This document shows, piece by piece, positions 47,573 to 56,901 of a stretch of DNA of 64,000 bases. Positions within the stretch are counted from its first letter, which is position 1. Every line of letters starts with the position of its first letter. The position numbers were made by a program, and so were the translations under genes. The notes under the pieces are model-generated. The model searched no databases, was not told the DNA's origin, and saw only the letters and a program-made list of their open reading frames with translations. The DNA lies in assembly GCF_000621665.1 (NCBI RefSeq), contig NZ_JHXQ01000005.1, positions 1 through 64,000 on the forward strand. The letters run 5' to 3'. This DNA is from Allorhizobium undicola ORS 992 = ATCC 700741. Its GTDB lineage: Bacteria; Pseudomonadota; Alphaproteobacteria; Rhizobiales; Rhizobiaceae.

Positions 47573-47619
47573 ATTAAGTTAAAAGCTCCCAAAGTGGTAA
47601 GGCCGCCAGTGGCGCATGG

Positions 47620-48087
47620 ATGTCAGGACCGACCTTGAAAGACATAGCAAAGCCAGTCGGATGCAGAAAGGGACGCCCAGCGGTGCGCCGGCAATTTGTC
47701 GCCATCGCGGCGGCAAGCCTGCTGCTGAGCGGATGCGTCGGCGGCGTGATGGACATGGGTTCCTCCGCCAAGGTTGACCGGTCCATTTCCACTGCCACCA
47801 TTCCCAATAACGAGCCGGAGCATCGATCGGATCAGGATACGGTGCGCAATGCCGTTTCATCGGCAGACATGGCGCGAACGGGACAAGCCCCCCTGCCCTG
47901 GGCCAATGCCTCCACGGGCAGCGCGGGGGTGATCGAATCCATTTCCGAAGACAACAGCAATGGCGTGCTGTGCCGCACCTTTGTCACCAGCCGCCATGCC
48001 TATGACGGAATTGCCAAATTCTATGGCCGAACCTGCCTTGTCGGTGACGGACAATGGCAGCTTCTGAATTTCGACCGGCAATCCTGA
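47620..48087 (+). CDS. RT0821/Lpp0805-type surface lipoprotein
   Basis: This protein has 155 residues from ATG 47620, or 134 from an internal GTG at 47683 that directly precedes the signal peptide (RRQFVAIAAASLLLSGC, with lipobox LLSGC). The C-terminal half matches RT0821/Lpp0805-type proteins: GVLCRTFVTSRHAYDGIAKFYG and TCLVGDGQWQLLNFD, with two conserved cysteines. It is probably an outer-membrane or periplasmic lipoprotein of unknown role. It is divergent from pdxH. Confidence 0.8.
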   Translation: MSGPTLKDIAKPVGCRKGRPAVRRQFVAIAAASLLLSGCVGGVMDMGSSAKVDRSISTATIPNNEPEHRSDQDTVRNAVSSADMARTGQAPLPWANASTGSAGVIESISEDNSNGVLCRTFVTSRHAYDGIAKFYGRTCLVGDGQWQLLNFDRQS

Positions 48088-48109
48088 AGCCGTCTAGGGC
48101 TTTTTTTTT
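48087..48109 (+). terminator. Weak Rho-independent terminator after the lipoprotein gene
   Basis: A short AAGCC-GTCTAG-GGCTT stem is followed by nine T, directly after the stop codon. Confidence 0.5.
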
Positions 48110-48406
48110 CAAGGTTGACCGCCCGTATATTGCCTGCAAAACCACGCCGGTTTTCATTCGACGCTCCGGCAGGTTAACGCCGGTAAAGCCCGTGAAAATG
48201 AAAGTTTACCATAAACCAAGCCCGACAGCTGCGCCGCTTGGGACGTAACCACTGATTAGCAACTCTGTTTCTAATGTTCGAAAGTCCCGGCGCGGGAACT
48301 TTATCCGCCGTCATGACGTGAATGATTCACAAAGCCATTTGGGAAGCCGAGGTGCTGACCGGCAAAGGACGATAGGTTTTTCAGGACAGCGTTTGATTGG
48401 TGAGCT
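48088..48406. other. Intergenic region before the J-domain gene
   Basis: After the T-run there is no gene. At 48203-48215 GTTTACCATAAAC is a small palindrome of unknown significance. Confidence 0.5.
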
Positions 48407-49687
48407 ATGCGCGATCCCTATTCCATTCTCGGCGTCCGCCGCGATGCCGATGCGGACGAAATTAAATCGGCCTGGCGTTCCAAGGCAAAAACCGCCCATC
48501 CTGACCAGAATCAGGACGATCCCGACGCGGGAAAACGCTTTGCCGAACTGGGACAGGCCTATGACGTCTTGAAGGATCCGCAAAAGCGCAATCGCTACGA
48601 CCAGCGCGCCGCCAGGGTTGAATCCATGAAACGCGAACAGACCATCATGCAGCAGCGTGAGGAAGCCCGCGCCGCCGCCGAACGCGCCCGCCAGGCCAAG
48701 GCCAATGCCGAACGGGTGATGGCTGAACTTGCCCGCATCGACGCGGAAAAAGCCCGCGCCGAAAAGGCCGCCGAAGCGCTGATGGCCAAGGCCGAAATGG
48801 CGCAGGCCAAGGCAGAGGCCGCCCAGGCCCGCGCCACACAGGCAAAAGACGCCCAGACGCGGGAAAATCAGGCAAAATCAAGCCAGCCCCGTGAACCGCA
48901 AGGCAAGGAAACGACAGCCAGGGAAGCGCAGGCACGCGAAACACAGGGCAGACAGGACGCGCGCCCCGACGCGGCAAAGCCATCCGCCGCCAGCGCCGAT
49001 GCCACCCATCCCGGCGACAGCGAGACCGATGACGCCCTTTCCCAGATTTTCGACCAGCGCCGTGACGAGCCGGAAAAACATCCGGATGGCGACCATGGCT
49101 CGCGTGGTTTTCTGCTGCCGGGCTTCCAGCTCATCACGTCTCTGGTGCGGCTCATCCGCAAGCCGCAGCCAGTGCAGGAGAAAGCTCCCGATATTACGGT
49201 GGAAGCGACCATCGCGGTACAGGATCTTTTGCAGCACAACCCGGTAATGGTACAACTCAGCGATGGACGCGAACTGCGCGTGCCGCTGGAGGCCGGCCTG
49301 ACGGATGGCAGCCTTGTGCGGCTTGGCGGCAAGGGCCTGAAACTGCCCAACATGCAGCCCGGCGATGTGCTGGTGACATTGCGCGTACTGAAATCCGGGC
49401 CGCTTGCCGTGGACGGATTCGACCTCAGATGCAGCCTGCCGCTGGCATTGCAGGACGCGGTTCTTGGCTGCGAATGCGAGGTGGAAGGCCCCGAAGGGCC
49501 GGTAAAGATCACCGTGCCCGCCTGGGCAAGCACCGAACAGCCCCTGCGCGTGGAAGCACTTGGCCTGCCGCGCGGCGACGGCACCCGCGGCGATCTTCTG
49601 GTCGATATCCGCATCAGCTTGCAGGAAAGCCCGGACGACAAGATCACCGACCTGATGCGCCTCCTCAAGCACGGGCTTTATCTTTAG
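48407..49687 (+). CDS. DnaJ-type co-chaperone (CbpA-like) with a long charged Ala/Gln/Glu linker
   Basis: This 426-residue protein has a J-domain (residues 1-66: YSILGVRRDADADEIK, HPD motif in KTAHPDQNQDD), then an Ala/Lys/Arg/Glu/Gln-rich linker of about 140 residues with heptad-like repeats (KAEMAQAKAEAAQARATQAK), and a C-terminal DnaJ substrate domain (DITVEATIAVQDLL; GDVLVTLRVLKSG; LPRGDGTRGDLLV). It lacks the zinc-finger domain of DnaJ. It works with DnaK to deliver substrates. Confidence 0.9.
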   Translation: MRDPYSILGVRRDADADEIKSAWRSKAKTAHPDQNQDDPDAGKRFAELGQAYDVLKDPQKRNRYDQRAARVESMKREQTIMQQREEARAAAERARQAKANAERVMAELARIDAEKARAEKAAEALMAKAEMAQAKAEAAQARATQAKDAQTRENQAKSSQPREPQGKETTAREAQARETQGRQDARPDAAKPSAASADATHPGDSETDDALSQIFDQRRDEPEKHPDGDHGSRGFLLPGFQLITSLVRLIRKPQPVQEKAPDITVEATIAVQDLLQHNPVMVQLSDGRELRVPLEAGLTDGSLVRLGGKGLKLPNMQPGDVLVTLRVLKSGPLAVDGFDLRCSLPLALQDAVLGCECEVEGPEGPVKITVPAWASTEQPLRVEALGLPRGDGTRGDLLVDIRISLQESPDDKITDLMRLLKHGLYL

Positions 49688-50078
49688 AGAATTGCTCCCA
49701 GCTGACGCCCGCACGGTCCGGATTGCCGTTTATCCACAATCCGTTAGACAAAATCGTCACAAAGCGGACGGGCGGCGGGGGCAAAAGCGTTGCTCCGGTG
49801 CCGCTAATACGCGAATTTACGTAAACATCGTTCAATATCAAAATCTTGCCAAAAATCGCCGATTGCGGGATCGATCGCCAGTTGCGGTCCATGCTCGCGC
49901 GCATCCGCCTGCTTTTCCAGCATAAAACGGAGATTTCAGGCCTGTTGCCTCACACCCTTTATTACCGAGCCTAACAGTATTTGTTACATGCGCATCAAGC
50001 TGGTGATAACCCCTAGCTTGAACCCATGAGGCGGCTATGCCATAGGCAATCTCAATCGAAAGTCTCAAGGAGCAGAGA
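49688..50078. other. Intergenic region upstream of fabI
   Basis: These 391 bp contain no gene I can support. A TTTACGTAAA palindrome lies at 49816-49825. fabI has a good ribosome site, AGGAG, at about 50068. The promoter is not identified. Confidence 0.5.
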
Positions 50079-50897
50079 ATGGCTCATACATCGGGCCTCA
50101 TGGCAGGCAAACGCGGCATCATCATGGGCGTCGCCAATAATCGGTCTATCGCATGGGGTATTGCCAAGGCATGTCGTGACGCGGGCGCGGAAGTCGCGCT
50201 GACCTGGCAGGGCGACGCGCTGAAGAAGCGTGTGGAGCCGCTGGCACAGGAATTGAACGCCTTCATGGCGGGCGATTGCGATGTTACCAATCTGGAAAGC
50301 ATCGATGCCGTTTTCACCAATGTCGAAAACCATTGGGGCAAGATCGATTTCGTGGTCCATGCCATCGCCTTTTCCGACAAGGACGAGTTGACCGGCCGCT
50401 ATCTCGACACCACGCGGGACAATTTCACCCGCACCATGGATATTTCGGTCTATTCCTTCACCGCCGTTGCCAAGCGGGCCGAAGCGCTGCTCAACGATGG
50501 CGGCTCGCTTCTGACGCTGACCTATTACGGCGCGGAAAAGGTCATGCCGCATTACAACGTCATGGGCGTTGCCAAGGCCGCGCTTGAGGCAAGCGTGCGC
50601 TATCTCGCCGTGGATATGGGTGGCCGTGGCATTCGCGTCAACGCCATCTCTGCCGGCCCGATCAAGACGCTGGCAGCCTCCGGCATCGGCGATTTTCGCT
50701 ATATCCTCAAGTGGAACGAGTATAACTCGCCGCTGAAGCGCAATGTCACCATCGACGAAGTCGGCACATCGGGCCTTTATCTCCTGTCGGACCTGTCCAC
50801 GGGCGTTTCCGGTGAAGTGCATCATGTCGATTGCGGCTATCACACCGTCGGCATGAAGGCCGTCGATGCGCCGGATATTTCCGTCGTCAAGGAATAA
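50079..50897 (+). CDS. fabI: Enoyl-[acyl-carrier-protein] reductase (NADH), FabI
   Basis: This 272-residue SDR enzyme is the last step of each cycle of type II fatty-acid synthesis. Visible motifs are KRGIIMGVANNRSIAWGIA (nucleotide site), CDVTNLESIDAVF, FVVHAIAFSDKDELTGRY, the Tyr-X6-Lys set LTYYGAEKVMPHYNVMGVAK, and AISAGPIKTLAASGIGDF. It is the target of triclosan. A histidine phosphatase gene follows by 15 bp. Confidence 0.96.
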   Translation: MAHTSGLMAGKRGIIMGVANNRSIAWGIAKACRDAGAEVALTWQGDALKKRVEPLAQELNAFMAGDCDVTNLESIDAVFTNVENHWGKIDFVVHAIAFSDKDELTGRYLDTTRDNFTRTMDISVYSFTAVAKRAEALLNDGGSLLTLTYYGAEKVMPHYNVMGVAKAALEASVRYLAVDMGGRGIRVNAISAGPIKTLAASGIGDFRYILKWNEYNSPLKRNVTIDEVGTSGLYLLSDLSTGVSGEVHHVDCGYHTVGMKAVDAPDISVVKE

Positions 50898-50912
50898 GCG
50901 GGTTCGTCTGCC

Positions 50913-51518
50913 GTGCAGGTTTACATCATACGCCACGGACAGACGGACTGGAATGTCGAGGGACGGTTTCAGGGGCAGACAGATATTCCCCTGAACCCGA
51001 CTGGCCAAGGCCAGGCTGTGCGCAATGGGCAATTGCTGGCGCATATTCTGGGCGATGGAGCGGGGGAGTATGATTTCATCGCCTCCCCTCTTGGCCGCAC
51101 CCGCGAAACCATGGAGCGCATTCGCGCGGAAATGGGGCTGGACCCGCAGGCCTATGGGCTGGAGGAAAGGCTGAAGGAAATCTGCTTCGGCGACTGGGAA
51201 GGCCACACCACCGCCGAACTCAAGAAGCTCTTCCCGCAACGGGTCAAGGAGCGCTCCCGCGGCAAATGGGATTTTATCGCGCCGGGAGAGATGGCGGAAA
51301 GCTACGAAATCCTGTCATGGCGCACTGGCGCGTGGATGCGCGGACTGCTGCGGCCTACGGTCGCCGTTACGCATGGCGGCGTCATCCGCAGCTTCTTTCG
51401 CCTTTTCGGCAGCCTGACGCCGAACGAGGCCTGCACAATGGATGTGCCGCAGGACCGCGTTCTTTCCATTCGCTTCAATCAGCAGGAACCGGCTGCCAGC
51501 GAGCTGCACTGGCTTTAG
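50913..51518 (+). CDS. Histidine phosphatase (phosphoglycerate mutase-like) family protein
   Basis: This 201-residue protein has VYIIRHGQTDWNVEGRFQGQ (RHG catalytic His at about 8), DIPLNPTGQGQA, ASPLGRTRETMERI (second Arg), CFGDWEGHT and TVAVTHGGVIRSFFRLF (second catalytic His). The GTG start at 50913 is 15 bp after fabI. Substrate is unknown; it may be a phosphatase of sugar phosphates or phosphoserine. Confidence 0.87.
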   Translation: MQVYIIRHGQTDWNVEGRFQGQTDIPLNPTGQGQAVRNGQLLAHILGDGAGEYDFIASPLGRTRETMERIRAEMGLDPQAYGLEERLKEICFGDWEGHTTAELKKLFPQRVKERSRGKWDFIAPGEMAESYEILSWRTGAWMRGLLRPTVAVTHGGVIRSFFRLFGSLTPNEACTMDVPQDRVLSIRFNQQEPAASELHWL

Positions 51519-51519
51519 A

Positions 51520-51563
51520 GCATTTTCAGGAAAAGTGGAAGCCGGTTTTCCGTCTGAAAATGC
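51520..51563. repeat. GCATTTTC...GAAAATGC palindrome after the phosphatase gene
   Basis: Starts 2 bp after the stop codon: GCATTTTCAGGAAAAG and, inverted, CCGTCTGAAAATGC flank CCGGTTTT. It is a member of the same dispersed family as 30443, 62500 and 63367. Confidence 0.6.
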
Positions 51564-51578
51564 GTAAAAACAAATAGT

Positions 51579-51619
51579 TAGAGCGGTTCAATGTTTCCGT
51601 GAAACAATGAACCGCTCTA
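51579..51619. repeat. 19-bp near-perfect inverted repeat (AGAGCGGTTC type)
   Basis: TAGAGCGGTTCAATGTTTC and GAAACAATGAACCGCTCTA are inverted with only one mismatch in 19 and a CGT loop. A T-run is absent, so it is more like a protein-binding or repeat structure than a terminator. It lies 15 bp after the palindrome at 51520-51563. Confidence 0.7.
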
Positions 51620-51708
51620 GGGTGTGTGGACATTCGCCCTTGAGTATTGTTCCGAGAAAAGTGTAGTCACGGTTTTCCATCCGGAAATGCGGATAAACAA
51701 AAGCTGAG

Positions 51709-51740
51709 AGCATAATCCGGCCGGGGCGAAACCGGATTTT
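51709..51740. repeat. GCATAATCCGG palindrome
   Basis: GCATAATCCGG and CCGGATTTTATGG form an inverted repeat around a CCGGGGCGAAA loop. It resembles the element at 32199-32241. Confidence 0.55.
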
Positions 51741-51756
51741 ATGGACAGCCGCCAGC

Positions 51757-52017
51757 CTATTCTACAAGCTGAAGATCATCCACGACGCGCTTGCCGTCCA
51801 CGGTGGTGAAGGAAACGATCACCTTTTGCCCCGGCTTCAATCCTTCGAAATTGAATTCTTCCGGCAGGGAATAGGTCTTGCCGTCTTCGAGCGTCAGGAC
51901 CAGCTTTTGCTGGTTGATGGATTTGATGGTCGATTCCACATCGTCGCTGGCGGCAAAGACCTGCATGGGCTGAAGGAAGCTTGCGGTCAGCAAGAGCGTT
52001 GCTATCAGGAAGCGCAT
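51757..52017 (-). CDS. DUF1344 secreted small protein
   Basis: This 86-residue protein has a signal peptide (MRFLIATLLLTASFLQPMQVFA). The mature part has the DUF1344 pattern ESTIKSINQQKLVLTLEDGKTYSLPEEFNFEGLKPGQKVIV, a small beta-barrel. Function is unknown; a family member in Brucella and Rhizobium is periplasmic. The ATG at 52017 has AGAGGG 8 nt upstream; an in-frame ATG at 52035 is the alternative. Confidence 0.85.
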   Translation of the reverse strand: MRFLIATLLLTASFLQPMQVFAASDDVESTIKSINQQKLVLTLEDGKTYSLPEEFNFEGLKPGQKVIVSFTTVDGKRVVDDLQLVE

Positions 52018-52179
52018 CCGTGTGGCCCTCTTCATGTTCGTCCAATCCTCGATCCGTCCACTAAGCGTGCCGAATATGGCAAAATTTGCCCGGCCCTGTG
52101 GCCATTTCCCAGTATTTTCGCAGGGATCCGACGCAATTCAAGCGCCATCCCGCGCCAAAGCCGCGGAGTAAACAGGTTT

Positions 52180-52286
52180 TACAGCGCCGTGCGTTTTATC
52201 AAACGCACAAAGGACGCTGTAACACTTTAAATCTGCGGCATAATTTTCACCTTAAATCGATTCCGATTTAAGGAATTATGCAGCAG
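52180..52286 (-). repeat. Bru-RS-like palindromic repeat, copy G
   Basis: A 107-bp copy in reverse orientation, between the divergent DUF1344 and GGDEF/EAL genes; same form as copy D. Confidence 0.85.
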
Positions 52287-52459
52287 AGCATTTCCGGCAA
52301 AACTGTGGTCGCTTTTGCGTCCATGCCCCGGAACGGGCCGCGTAAACCTTTCCCTGACCTTAATTGGGATTAATGTGACAAGTTCGAATTATAGCTCCCT
52401 CTGAAAAGGCTAAATTAACAGAGCCCATCCTAGGCTTGGCCCTTCTTCTCCCAAGGCAT

Positions 52460-52479
52460 GGGGATGCCGGTGCATCCCC
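52460..52479. other. Perfect 8-bp hairpin in the leader region of the GGDEF/EAL gene
   Basis: GGGGATGC and GCATCCCC are inverted around a CGGT tetraloop, 128 bp before the GTG start. No T-run follows. It may be an mRNA leader structure. Confidence 0.45.
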
Positions 52480-52606
52480 GTCTTTACGGGACGAGAGGGG
52501 TTGCAGCATGGTGCGGCACGCTTCTTTGGCGCAGGGTTCATGGCAGGCGTGCTGTCTGCGCCATGCGCCGGGCGGTTGAACGGCAACCAGACGATTACGG
52601 GATCCG

Positions 52607-55063
52607 GTGGGGCTTATCTTGCAGCGTAACAGAGTATTGGCGGCGTTATCGAAGATCGTCTCGGAGCGGTACAGGCGGCATGAGTTCATGCTTGTGCTGT
52701 GCATTTCGCTTGTGCTGGCCGGGATTGTTCTTTCCTCCGCCGGAACGGCCAAGGCGCCGCCACCGGGCGTGTTGCTCTCGCTGCTGGCCGTGCTTTCCGG
52801 CGTCGGGCTGTTTTACTGGCAGAGAAACTCCTTCGAAAGGCAGCTGGAGGCACGGGAGGAATATAATCGCGATCTGGCGCAGCGGTTCGATCTGGCCATG
52901 GACAGTTCCAACATCGGCATCTGGGAACTGGACACGCTGAACGGCACGCTCACGCATGACAGCCGCGCCAGCCAGTTGCATGGTCTGCAAGCCGGACTGA
53001 TCGAGGGCCGCGAGGCCTGGCTTGAAAGCATTCATCCGCAGGATCGGGAAAGGGCAGAAATCTATATCTTCCGCTGTTCGCAATTGAAGACCGGCACCAC
53101 CAGCGAAACCTATCGCGTGGAGGCGTCGGGAGAACAGCGCTATCTGCGCTCTGTCGGCTCCTGCTCTGCCGCCAGTCACAAGGTGACGGGGGTGATTTTC
53201 GACGTCACCGCCGATATTGCCATGCAGAACACGCTGCGCAATGCCAAGGAAGTTTCCGACATCAAGAATGCCGAGCTGGAGCTGGCGCTCGACGAGCTGA
53301 CGCTGCGCGAACAGCAACTGGAAGAGCTTTCGCACCGTTTCGAGCTGGCGCTGGCCTCCTATGATTGCGGGGTATGGGAGCATGATTTCGTGCGCGGCCA
53401 TCGCATCTGGGATGAGCGCATGGCCCAGCTTTACGACGTGCCGCGCATCGAGGGCCATGTCAGCGATGCCCGCTGGCTGAAGAATGTTCACAAGGCCGAC
53501 CGTGCGCGCCTTCAGGCCGCCGCCGACCAGGCCGTCACACAAGCCTCGCGGCTGGATGAAACGCATCGTCTGCTGCTTGCCAATGGCAGTGTGCGGCATG
53601 TGCGCATTGTCGGCCAGGTTCACAATGCCCGCGATGGCCGCCGCAAGCTGATCGGCGTGGCCTTCGACGTGACCGCCGACGTGCTGTTGACCGAGGAGCT
53701 GCGCAAGGCCAAGGGCGAGGCAGAAACCCGCGCCATCGAGCTGGAAATGGCCAAGAACCGCATTGAATACAATGCCCTGCATGATCCGCTGACGGGGTTG
53801 AGCAACCGCCGCAGGCTTGATCGCGAGCTGGATATGCTCAGCGAACAGGCCGGAACGGCAGCCCTCAGCTACACGCTGCTGCATCTCGATCTCGACCGCT
53901 TCAAGGAAATCAACGACACGCTGGGCCATGCGGCTGGCGATGCCATGCTGGTCAATGCCGCAGGCATTCTCAACCGCCTTGTGGAACATGGCGACCTGAC
54001 TGCGCGCATTGGCGGCGATGAATTCGTGATCCTGCTGAAACGGACCGTGACCGATCAGGCCATTGCCACGCTGGCCAGCCGGATCATCGAGGACATCAAC
54101 ATTCCCATCGACTTCGAAGGCACGCCCTGCCGCTGCGGCGTTTCCATCGGCATCGCCAAGGGCGGGGCCTTCAGCCGCGATGCCCGCAAGGTGCTGATCA
54201 ATGCCGATCTGGCGCTTTACGAGGCCAAGCGCAGGGGTCGCAACGCCTTTGAATTCTTTACCGAACATTTGCAGGCCAATATCGTCAATTCCCGCCGCAT
54301 GACCGACGATTTTTTGGCCGCCTTCGAGCGTGACGAACTGACCGTATGGTACCAGCCGCAATTTTGCAGCCAGACGATGATGCTGGCAGGCGCGGAAGCC
54401 CTGGTGCGCTGGAACCACCCGGAAAAGGGCTATATGGCCACCCACAGCTTCCTGAAGATCGCCGAGGAACTGAACCTGATGGGCCGCATAGACCAGATGG
54501 TGCTGGAGCAGGCCCTGAAGGACAAGATGCGCTGGACCGCCATGGGGCTTGCCGTGCCGCGTGTTTCGGTGAATGTCTCCTCCCGGCGGCTGAACGATGA
54601 AAACCTTATCTCGACCCTGGAAGGGCTCAGCATCCAGAAGGGCGAAATTGCCTTCGAACTGGTGGAATCGATTTTTCTCGACGATACCGATGCGGTGGCC
54701 GCCGAGAATATCGAGCGCCTCAAGGCGCTGGGCATTGAAATAGAAGTGGATGATTTTGGCACCGGCCACACCTCCATCATCAGCCTGCTCAAACTCAAGC
54801 CCAAGCGGCTGAAGATCGACAGGCAGCTTGTTCTGCCGGTGGTGGAAGCGCCGCGCGAACGGGCGCTGATCCGCTCCATCATCGATATTGCCCGCTCTCT
54901 TGGCATCGAAACGGTGGCGGAAGGCGTGGAAAGCCGCGAACATGCCGATGTGCTGCGCGAACTGGGCTGCGACCTCCTGCAAGGCTATGCCTTTGCCAAG
55001 CCGCTGCCCTTTGAAGATTTTACCCGCTTTGCCGAGCAGGATGTAAAAAGGCTGGCCGGTTGA
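52607..55063 (+). CDS. Membrane PAS-PAS-GGDEF-EAL protein, both motifs intact
   Basis: This 818-residue protein has two N-terminal membrane helices (about 28-75), two PAS domains (about 90-205 and 240-360), GGDEF (about 385-545) and EAL (about 560-810). The GGDEF reads RIGGDEFVILL and the EAL set is intact (AEALVRW, ELVES, VDDFGTGHTS, KIDRQ). The product-inhibition site is missing: the Arg of RxxD is a Glu (EHGD). It can therefore be a dual or switchable c-di-GMP enzyme. The start is a GTG with in-frame ATGs further downstream. Confidence 0.88.
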   Translation: MGLILQRNRVLAALSKIVSERYRRHEFMLVLCISLVLAGIVLSSAGTAKAPPPGVLLSLLAVLSGVGLFYWQRNSFERQLEAREEYNRDLAQRFDLAMDSSNIGIWELDTLNGTLTHDSRASQLHGLQAGLIEGREAWLESIHPQDRERAEIYIFRCSQLKTGTTSETYRVEASGEQRYLRSVGSCSAASHKVTGVIFDVTADIAMQNTLRNAKEVSDIKNAELELALDELTLREQQLEELSHRFELALASYDCGVWEHDFVRGHRIWDERMAQLYDVPRIEGHVSDARWLKNVHKADRARLQAAADQAVTQASRLDETHRLLLANGSVRHVRIVGQVHNARDGRRKLIGVAFDVTADVLLTEELRKAKGEAETRAIELEMAKNRIEYNALHDPLTGLSNRRRLDRELDMLSEQAGTAALSYTLLHLDLDRFKEINDTLGHAAGDAMLVNAAGILNRLVEHGDLTARIGGDEFVILLKRTVTDQAIATLASRIIEDINIPIDFEGTPCRCGVSIGIAKGGAFSRDARKVLINADLALYEAKRRGRNAFEFFTEHLQANIVNSRRMTDDFLAAFERDELTVWYQPQFCSQTMMLAGAEALVRWNHPEKGYMATHSFLKIAEELNLMGRIDQMVLEQALKDKMRWTAMGLAVPRVSVNVSSRRLNDENLISTLEGLSIQKGEIAFELVESIFLDDTDAVAAENIERLKALGIEIEVDDFGTGHTSIISLLKLKPKRLKIDRQLVLPVVEAPRERALIRSIIDIARSLGIETVAEGVESREHADVLRELGCDLLQGYAFAKPLPFEDFTRFAEQDVKRLAG

Positions 55064-55204
55064 GCGCCCGCCACAGGCGCCAATTTGCTTGAGTTTTGAC
55101 CCCGGAACCGAGATGCGTGCAATTGGGCTTCACAGTGCCCTTGCAGATGGGTAAGAGAAATGGCCCATTGCGGGCCGCCCTGCCATAGCATCCGGTTCAA
55201 GCTC

Positions 55205-56299
55205 ATGTCGCATAACAGTTTCGGCCATCTCTTCCGCGTTACCACCTGGGGCGAAAGCCACGGACCCGCTTTGGGCGCCGTGGTCGATGGCTGCCCGCCC
55301 GGATTGCGCTTCACGCTGGAAGACCTGCAAATCTGGCTGGACAAGCGCAAGCCGGGACAATCCCGCTTCGTCACGCAGCGCCGCGAGGCCGATCTCGTCA
55401 AGGTTCTTTCCGGCGTCATGCCGCAGGAAGATGGCTCGATGATCACCACCGGCACGCCGATTTCGCTGATGATCGAGAATACCGACCAGCGCTCCAAGGA
55501 TTATGGCGAAATTGCCCGGCAATACCGCCCCGGCCATGCTGACTACACCTATGATGTCAAATATGGCATTCGCGACTATCGCGGCGGCGGCCGTTCCTCG
55601 GCCCGCGAAACGGCAGCGCGTGTTGCCGCTGGCGGCATTGCCCGGCTGGTGCTGCCCGATGTGAAAATCCGTGGCGCGCTGGTGCAGATCGGCAAACACA
55701 AGATCGATCGCGCCAACTGGGATTGGGCGGAAGTGGACAACAACCCCTTTTTTGCCCCGGACCCGACGATCGTGCCCGTCTGGGAAGACTATCTGGATGA
55801 CATCCGCAAGGCGGGCTCCTCCGTTGGCGCGGTGGTGGAAGTGGTGGCCGAAGGCGTGCCCGCCGGGCTCGGCGCGCCGATCTATGGCAAGCTGGATCAG
55901 GATATTTCCGCGCTGCTGATGTCGATCAACGCCGTCAAGGGCGTGGAAATCGGCAATGGTTTTGCAGCCGCCGAAATCACCGGGGAAGAAAATGCCGATC
56001 AGATGCGCATGGGCAATGACGGCAAGCCGCTTTTCCTCTCCAACCATGCAGGCGGCATTCTCGGCGGCATTTCCACCGGCGAGCCGATCGTGGCGCGCTT
56101 TGCCATCAAGCCCACCTCCTCCATTCTGACCGAGCGGCAATCCATCGATGCCGATGGCAAGAATGTCGATGTGCGCACCAAGGGCCGTCACGACCCCTGC
56201 GTCGGCATTCGCGCCGTGCCGGTGGGCGAGGCCATGGTGGCCTGCGCACTGGCTGACCACTTTCTGCGCGACCGTGGCCAGAACGGCAAACAGCGCTGA
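55205..56299 (+). CDS. aroC: Chorismate synthase
   Basis: This 364-residue FMN-dependent lyase makes chorismate from EPSP. It has the three family signatures: [18 protein letters not shown] (N-terminal), [25 protein letters not shown] and the C-terminal [17 protein letters not shown]. The start MSHNSFG at 55205 is favoured over a frame start at 55160. A deoxyribosyltransferase gene follows after 23 bp. Confidence 0.98.
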   Translation: MSHNSFGHLFRVTTWGESHGPALGAVVDGCPPGLRFTLEDLQIWLDKRKPGQSRFVTQRREADLVKVLSGVMPQEDGSMITTGTPISLMIENTDQRSKDYGEIARQYRPGHADYTYDVKYGIRDYRGGGRSSARETAARVAAGGIARLVLPDVKIRGALVQIGKHKIDRANWDWAEVDNNPFFAPDPTIVPVWEDYLDDIRKAGSSVGAVVEVVAEGVPAGLGAPIYGKLDQDISALLMSINAVKGVEIGNGFAAAEITGEENADQMRMGNDGKPLFLSNHAGGILGGISTGEPIVARFAIKPTSSILTERQSIDADGKNVDVRTKGRHDPCVGIRAVPVGEAMVACALADHFLRDRGQNGKQR

Positions 56300-56322
56300 T
56301 ATTTGAAATTTTTGAGTAAACC

Positions 56323-56895
56323 ATGTCCTTGAAGCTTTATCTTGCCGGTCCGGAAGTGTTTTTGCCCAATGCCCGCGAGGTGCTGGATGCCAAGGCGGAA
56401 CTGACCCGCTCCTACGGCTTCACGCCGATCTGCCCCGGCGACATCTCCATCGAGCCCGCCCCGACGCGGCATGAATTTGGCCTGAAGATCAGCGCCGTCG
56501 ATGAGGGCATGATGAATTCCGCCGATGGCGTGATTGCCAATCTCACGCCCTTTCGCGGCATCGCCGCCGATCCCGGCACGGCCTTCGAACTTGGCTATAT
56601 GTGCGCCCAGGGCAAGCTGCTGGCGGCCTATACCAATGTGGCGGAAAATCACTTTGCCCGCACCAGCGCCTTTTATCAGGGCAATGTGCGCGAATGGGAA
56701 GACGGCCGTAAGCGCGCCACGGATGGAACGGCACTCGAAGATTTCGAGATGATCGAAAATCTGATGCTGCATGGCGGCGTAGAGCGCCGGGGTGGCCCGA
56801 TCATCGTCCACCCTGCCCCTGCCGATAAGGTGTTGACCGATCTGACCGGCTTCGAACAGTGCCTGAAGGCGTTGGCTGAGGCGGTGGCGAAGTGA
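56323..56895 (+). CDS. Nucleoside 2-deoxyribosyltransferase family protein
   Basis: This 190-residue protein has the NDT pattern: KLYLAGPEVFLPNAREVLDAK, NSADGVIANLTPFRGIAADPGTAFELGYMCAQGK with the catalytic Glu in TAFELGYM, and ARTSAFYQ. Such enzymes move deoxyribose between bases or hydrolyse deoxynucleotides. It follows aroC and converges on dxs with 6 bp between stops. Confidence 0.88.
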   Translation: MSLKLYLAGPEVFLPNAREVLDAKAELTRSYGFTPICPGDISIEPAPTRHEFGLKISAVDEGMMNSADGVIANLTPFRGIAADPGTAFELGYMCAQGKLLAAYTNVAENHFARTSAFYQGNVREWEDGRKRATDGTALEDFEMIENLMLHGGVERRGGPIIVHPAPADKVLTDLTGFEQCLKALAEAVAK

Positions 56896-56901
56896 GCAGG
56901 C

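Larger units (their letters stand above)
52036..52606. other. Intergenic region before the second GGDEF/EAL gene
   Basis: These 571 bp include Bru-RS copy G (52180-52286) and a hairpin GGGGATGC-CGGT-GCATCCCC (52460-52479). Short reading frames are present but none has protein-like features. The promoter of the GGDEF/EAL gene should lie after 52290. Confidence 0.55.

Noticed and set aside
49816..49825. TTTACGTAAA palindrome as a specific fabI operator
   Set aside because: Only 10 bp long and more than 250 bp from the start; no known regulator with this site could be named with confidence.
52460..52479. c-di-GMP riboswitch before the second GGDEF/EAL gene
   Set aside because: The stem has no surrounding GEMM-type conserved sequence; only a simple hairpin is present.
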